18,242 nt of DNA, from positions 1-18,242 of the forward strand of contig JACRHY010000020.1 in the NCBI GenBank assembly GCA_016215765.1, in the 5' to 3' direction. Each line of letters opens with the position of its first letter. Position 1 is the stretch's first letter. Both the position numbers and the translations under genes were made by a program. The notes below the pieces were generated by a model. That model did no database searches. It was not told the origin of the DNA and saw only the letters and a program-made list of their open reading frames with translations. Shown here in pieces: positions 15,294 to 18,242 of this stretch. Source of the DNA: Parcubacteria group bacterium (GTDB taxonomy: Bacteria; Patescibacteriota; Minisyncoccia; UBA6257; JACRHY01).

Positions 15294-16082
15294 CTAAAGC
15301 GCTTTCTTCACCGCGGCATCGCCGAGGCTGTAGGGATACTTTTCCCGATCAATGAAGCGTTGATTGATCGAGGCGATCTCCGGGTGGGCTTCCAAAAAAG
15401 CGACCGCCTCGTCCACCGTGAAGTCCTCTTTGCCGATGCCGAGAAAATGCCGATAGACCGCTTCAATCACCCGGAAGTCATCCGGATAATCAAGCGTCAA
15501 ACGAAAATGACTCGCATCCTTACTGGACGACACGACCGAGCGCGAATACATGCCGGTATTCTTGCTGATGTGTATAGCAAAGGTCTCGCGCTCCTCGGGA
15601 GTATGCTGCGTCACATCCAGATGCTCCAGCAAGCTCGTCGGTAGCACCTCTAAGCTATACCCCTCGGGATAGGTCGGCGGCAGACAAGTCGTGACGAACG
15701 ATACCCGTCCGGCGAGCGTGCGATAGCGCCCGATCACTCGATCAACGAGATCCGGATCAACCATCGGCGAATCGCCGGTCACCCGCAGAACGGCATCCGC
15801 TCCGGCCAGCCGCATTGCGGCAAGCAAGCGGCCGACGACATCCGTCACTTCGCCGCGCACGCAACCCACGCCGTGTTCGGCGGCGAATCCGACAAGCACA
15901 TCATCCTCCGGCCTAGTGGTCGTAGCGATCACGATGCCGTCAACCTCTTTCGCCTTACGCAGACGTTCAATGATCCGCATAAGCACCGGCTTTCCGCAAA
16001 GGTCCTTGAAGGCCTTGCCCGGCAAACGCAACGACTTCGTGCTGACCTGAATAGCAGCTATCACCTTAACGCGCTTTCTCAT
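15294..16082 (-). CDS. SpsF-type cytidylyltransferase (acylneuraminate/NulO CMP-transferase family)
   Basis: The protein belongs to the COG1861/SpsF group of MobA-like nucleotidyltransferases, which activate nonulosonic or related sugar acids with CTP. Read from ATG 16082 it is 262 residues. The signature near the N-terminus is IQVSTKSLRLPGKAF (11-25), followed by LCGKPVLMRIIERL, then LRVTGDSPMVDPDLVDRVI near 100-118, which supplies the metal-binding Asp. The frame is open to an ATG at 16103 (seven more residues, with a weaker GGAG). Start 16082 is preferred because it forms an ATGA overlap with the upstream gene, has AAGGAGG ten bases before it, and matches family N-termini. The usual QAR at the nucleotide loop reads QVS here. 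It ends just before the bidirectional terminator. With the NeuB-family synthase upstream it completes a synthesise-and-activate pair. SpsF-like enzymes can act on other sugars, so specificity is uncertain. Confidence 0.82.
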   Translation of the reverse strand: MRKRVKVIAAIQVSTKSLRLPGKAFKDLCGKPVLMRIIERLRKAKEVDGIVIATTTRPEDDVLVGFAAEHGVGCVRGEVTDVVGRLLAAMRLAGADAVLRVTGDSPMVDPDLVDRVIGRYRTLAGRVSFVTTCLPPTYPEGYSLEVLPTSLLEHLDVTQHTPEERETFAIHISKNTGMYSRSVVSSSKDASHFRLTLDYPDDFRVIEAVYRHFLGIGKEDFTVDEAVAFLEAHPEIASINQRFIDREKYPYSLGDAAVKKAL

Positions 16083-16681
16083 CGTTTCGATTCCTCCTTC
16101 CATTTCTGATACTCCAAAACGGTTCTGAAACTCGCCAAATGCCCCTTAGCGAGGTAGATATTAATTTTTCTCACCTCGCCGCGTAAAATATTGAGGCGCG
16201 TTCCCCGCGGCGTCCGCCGAAACCACGGGAGTTGACGCACCGGGTCGTTGATGATCCTTAAACGCATTCCCAGTTCCACCATCGTGCCTACGAACGTAAG
16301 GTACGCTCGCGGCTGGTGGTAAAGAGAGGTGACGAGGATGATTTTTTTCCATTTCCGCTTCTTGGCGATCTTCATCACTTCAATCGCCTGATCGCGGGTA
16401 TTGATGGAATTTTCTTCCAAAATCAATCCGGAATTCGGAACTCCCAATTTCACCATTTTCAGCTTTACGGATTGAGCCGGAAAACATCCGAGCCGCGGCC
16501 GATCATCCGTTCCGGAAATTAAAATAACCGACGCGTACTTTTTCTTAAAGAGTTCAACGCACCTTCCGACCCGAGAGAACGAGTCGCCCTCCAAATAAAC
16601 GATGGCGTCCGCTTTTTCGGGCGCGTCATTGTTGGCAAAGGCGTAAATTTCAATCAGTTGTTCAAGGGTTATTTTTCGCAT
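16079..16681 (-). CDS. YdcF/DUF218 family protein
   Basis: The 200-residue protein carries a DUF218 (YdcF/ElyC/SanA) domain: ADAIVYLEGDSFSRVGRCVELF (24-45), VILISGTDDRPRLGCF (52-67), EENSINTRDQAIEV (89-102) and the signature VTSLYHQPRAYLTF (117-130). The conserved polar residues of the family (Glu/Ser/Asn-Thr and His-x2-Arg, here His122 and Arg125) are present. Family roles are poorly defined; some members affect envelope polysaccharide and undecaprenyl-carrier metabolism. Unlike ElyC or SanA, no N-terminal membrane helix or signal peptide is visible, so this one should be cytoplasmic. It has a GGAGGA Shine-Dalgarno close to ATG 16681, and its TGA overlaps the start of the SpsF-type gene, which argues for joint expression with CMP-sugar formation. 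Its enzymatic role here is unknown. Confidence 0.8.
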   Translation of the reverse strand: MRKITLEQLIEIYAFANNDAPEKADAIVYLEGDSFSRVGRCVELFKKKYASVILISGTDDRPRLGCFPAQSVKLKMVKLGVPNSGLILEENSINTRDQAIEVMKIAKKRKWKKIILVTSLYHQPRAYLTFVGTMVELGMRLRIINDPVRQLPWFRRTPRGTRLNILRGEVRKINIYLAKGHLASFRTVLEYQKWKEESKR

Positions 16682-16725
16682 AAGTCCTCCGTTGATTTAT
16701 TTTTTCTTTTTAAAGAATCAGCTTA

Positions 16726-16754
16726 ACGGTAATGAAAAACCAGCTTATTGTCAA
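16726..16754 (-). promoter_or_regulatory. Weak possible promoter for the DUF218/cytidylyltransferase unit
   Basis: A perfect TTGACA (16749-16754) follows the terminator's T-run on the minus strand. The hexamer 17 bases further on is TACCGT (16726-16731), a poor -10. The spacing is ideal but the -10 is weak, and no better alternative was found in this 100-base gap. Confidence 0.3.
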
Positions 16755-16762
16755 TAAAAAAA

Positions 16763-16780
16763 ACCCGCCGATTGGCGGGT
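16763..16780 (-). terminator. Strong intrinsic terminator after the nonulosonate synthase gene
   Basis: A 7-bp stem, ACCCGCC/GGCGGGT, with a 4-base loop starts 4 bases after the gene's stop and is followed on the minus strand by an uninterrupted run of T. Confidence 0.9.
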
Positions 16781-16784
16781 GATT

Positions 16785-17975
16785 TCAAAGAACATCGTCC
16801 CATTGCAAAACGGCATCGGCGGGAATGTCGTTTTTGACGATCCGGCCCGAAAGCAGTCCGATTTCATACGGCGGAATGCCGGTTCCCGGCCGTTTTACCG
16901 TCAGATGGGTTTTAATCGTCTCTTCGGTCAAAACCGCGCCTCGCTTAAGCGGAAGAGCCGCGACAACGCTTCTTCGCGCTTGCAGCCGCGCCTTCATCTC
17001 AACGGCGGAATCAACCGTTTTTTCTCCCTTGCCCAAAAGGCGGAAATGTTCGCCGTTTCGGACGCAACTCGCCGCCGCGGCAAAAGGAATGCCCAAACGG
17101 ACGCTTAGTCCGTTTGCTTCGTCATCGCGAACGCGGAAAATCATTTCGGCGAATTTTCCGACGCCAAGACCAATATCGTGGTCGGGGCTTTCGCCTACCT
17201 TGTCTTCTCCGACGGCCGGTCCGGGAGTGTTCGTGAAGTGCTTCTCAATCATCGCCGCGCCGAGCATAGCCCCAACGACAGAAGCGATAATGCCCGGCGT
17301 ATGGTCGGATAAGCCGACCAGCGCTTCGGGAAACTCCAGTTGAAGATGCCGCATCATCAAGAGATTCGCGTGTTCAAGCGGCGTCGGATACGCCAACGTG
17401 CAATGAAGCAAAATTAACTGACCATTTCCGGTTTTTCGAACAACTTGCGCCGCTTCTTTAATTTCCGCCAAATTCGCCGCGCCGGTTGAAAGAATAACCG
17501 GCTTTCCCTTTCGGGCAATGTACTCAACAAACTGGCGATAAGTCAGATCGCCGGAAGCGATTTTAAACATCGGAATTCCCAGAGCGTCCAGATGGTCAAC
17601 GCTCTCAAAGTCAAACGGCGTGGAAAAAAGAACGATATTCCGCTCGTTTGCCAGCCGCATCAACTCAATGTCTTTTTCGCGAGGAATTCCGTCAATCTTC
17701 GCGAAGGTCTCAATCTGGCTTTCTTTATAGCGGGACGGGTCAAATTGATGCCCGCCTTCGTCGCCCCTCACGAGCCAATACCGCTTCGCCTCCTTTGAAA
17801 CCAATTTCTCGGCGGTATAATGCTGAAACTTAATCGCGTCCGCCCCGATATCCGCGACCGCCTTTATCAACTGACCGGCCTTCGTAAAATCACCGTCATG
17901 ATTGGCGCCGGCTTCCGCTACGATAAAACAAGGACAGTCGTCGCCGATTAGCCGATCGCCGATTTTCATCCTCAT
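16785..17975 (-). CDS. NeuB/SpsE-family nonulosonic acid synthase with SAF domain
   Basis: The 396-residue protein condenses a six-carbon amino sugar with phosphoenolpyruvate to give a nine-carbon sugar acid. The TIM-barrel motifs appear in order: AEAGANHDG (20-28), IKFQ (48-51), FSTPFD (117-122), FKIASGD (137-143), STGAA (163-167), LLHCTLAYPTP (189-199), LSDHTPG (222-228), EKHFT (244-248) and PDHD (264-267). The C-terminal SAF (antifreeze-like) domain spans about 330-396, with ARRSV (333-337) for substrate closure and LTVKRPGTGIPP (358-369). The start is fixed by AAGGAGG five to six bases before ATG 17975. Between EKHF and PDH the loop is longer than in typical sialic, legionaminic or pseudaminic acid synthases. 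It ends in a strong terminator. A TTGACT lies upstream, inside the end of the previous gene, but without a convincing -10. Which nonulosonate is made cannot be decided here. Confidence 0.9.
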   Translation of the reverse strand: MRMKIGDRLIGDDCPCFIVAEAGANHDGDFTKAGQLIKAVADIGADAIKFQHYTAEKLVSKEAKRYWLVRGDEGGHQFDPSRYKESQIETFAKIDGIPREKDIELMRLANERNIVLFSTPFDFESVDHLDALGIPMFKIASGDLTYRQFVEYIARKGKPVILSTGAANLAEIKEAAQVVRKTGNGQLILLHCTLAYPTPLEHANLLMMRHLQLEFPEALVGLSDHTPGIIASVVGAMLGAAMIEKHFTNTPGPAVGEDKVGESPDHDIGLGVGKFAEMIFRVRDDEANGLSVRLGIPFAAAASCVRNGEHFRLLGKGEKTVDSAVEMKARLQARRSVVAALPLKRGAVLTEETIKTHLTVKRPGTGIPPYEIGLLSGRIVKNDIPADAVLQWDDVL

Positions 17976-18040
17976 TCCAACCTCCTTTTCAAAAAATCAA
18001 AGAACCTCCACTTGGAATAAGAAAAATACAAAAGGCGATT

Positions 18041-18242
18041 TTAGTCAATAGCAATTGAGCTTTTCCTGCGCTCATATTCCTTGAGGCGCGGGAGGTCGAT
18101 CTCGATCTTTTTTAGAGCCTTTACGAAAAGATCCAGATCGCGCTTGCTTTTGGGCGGTTGGCAAATCGTCGTGACCAAAAGTTCCGACTCGAACATTCGC
18201 TCCACGACCGGCAGAAAACCCTTATCGTAAGAGACGTCCTGC
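18041..18242 (-). CDS. C-terminal fragment of a probable PLP-dependent sugar aminotransferase (DegT/DnrJ-like), cut by window edge
   Basis: The last 66 residues of a minus-strand gene can be read from the right edge to TAA at 18043-18041. The sequence includes YDKGFLPVVERMFESELL and then DLDLFVKALKKIEIDLPRL. A Pro-Val-x-Glu element before a short helix, followed about 25 residues later by an acidic D-L-D and an amphipathic closing helix, is how many DegT/DnrJ/EryC1 aminotransferases end. In nonulosonate pathways such an enzyme adds an amino group to a 4-keto sugar nucleotide before acetylation. The fragment holds no catalytic residue, so the assignment rests on its ending and on the neighbours. 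Another PLP-enzyme class is possible. The gap to the synthase start is 65 bases with no clear terminator, so the two may be co-transcribed. Confidence 0.4.
   Translation of the reverse strand, partial: QDVSYDKGFLPVVERMFESELLVTTICQPPKSKRDLDLFVKALKKIEIDLPRLKEYERRKSSIAID

Noticed and set aside
16083..16103. ATG at 16103 as the start of the cytidylyltransferase
   Set aside because: It has a GGAG nearby and cannot be excluded, but ATG 16082 has a better Shine-Dalgarno, forms an ATGA overlap and matches the usual N-terminal length.
1..18242. CRISPR array, tRNA, rRNA, transposase or phage genes
   Set aside because: No repeated spaced units, no cloverleaf-like CCA-ended segments and no transposase or integrase motifs were seen on either strand.

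Overview
This window is most likely a surface-polysaccharide locus from a bacterium of the Patescibacteria/CPR type. That placement is an inference from several things: a polymerase/ligase fused to TPR repeats with a GWGQENF motif, truncated versions of common sugar enzymes, many tightly overlapping minus-strand genes, and lysine-rich proteins. TGA is used as a stop codon (for example at 2133, 5754 and 16079), so the TGA-glycine code of Gracilibacteria does not apply. I see no rRNA, tRNA, CRISPR array, insertion sequence or phage gene. Coding density is very high and no gene-free stretch exceeds about 130 bases.

Layout, read in the direction of minus-strand transcription from right to left: the C-terminal end of a probable PLP-dependent sugar aminotransferase (18041 to the edge); a NeuB/SpsE-family nonulosonate synthase with a SAF domain (16785-17975) ending in a strong terminator; a DUF218/YdcF protein coupled by ATGA overlap to an SpsF-type cytidylyltransferase (16681 to 15294); a lone plus-strand DUF2172/DUF4910 zinc-peptidase-like protein (13978-15240) convergent with them on a bidirectional terminator; an N-formyltransferase (13204-13896) divergent from it across overlapping promoters; a GT-B-like protein (12081-13172); a B12-fold radical SAM enzyme (10432-11979); a GNAT acetyltransferase overlapping a Gfo/Idh/MocA dehydrogenase (10303 to 8713); then a run made of a second Gfo/Idh/MocA dehydrogenase, an AsnB-family amidotransferase, a GT-B-like glycosyltransferase and a Wzx-type flippase (8638 to 3177); and finally a short UDP-sugar dehydrogenase coupled to the Wzy/WaaL-TPR membrane protein that leaves the left edge (3095 to 1).

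How the genes may work together: the right half looks like synthesis and activation of a nonulosonic (sialic-like) acid, by condensation with PEP and then CMP activation. The acetyltransferase, formyltransferase, dehydrogenases, amidotransferase and radical SAM enzyme are candidates for tailoring sugars. The left half holds glycosyl transfer, flipping across the membrane, a uronic-acid precursor enzyme and polymerisation or ligation. The true sugar cannot be named from this window. The dehydratase, hydrolysing epimerase and complete aminotransferase expected for a legionaminic or pseudaminic pathway are not visible here.

Regulatory structure is unusually readable. Five clear intrinsic terminators (8679-8705, 10405-10424, 13196-13218, 15255-15284, 16763-16780) split the locus into one- to four-gene units. 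The best promoters are the divergent pair at 13911-13957 and the one at 3131-3159.
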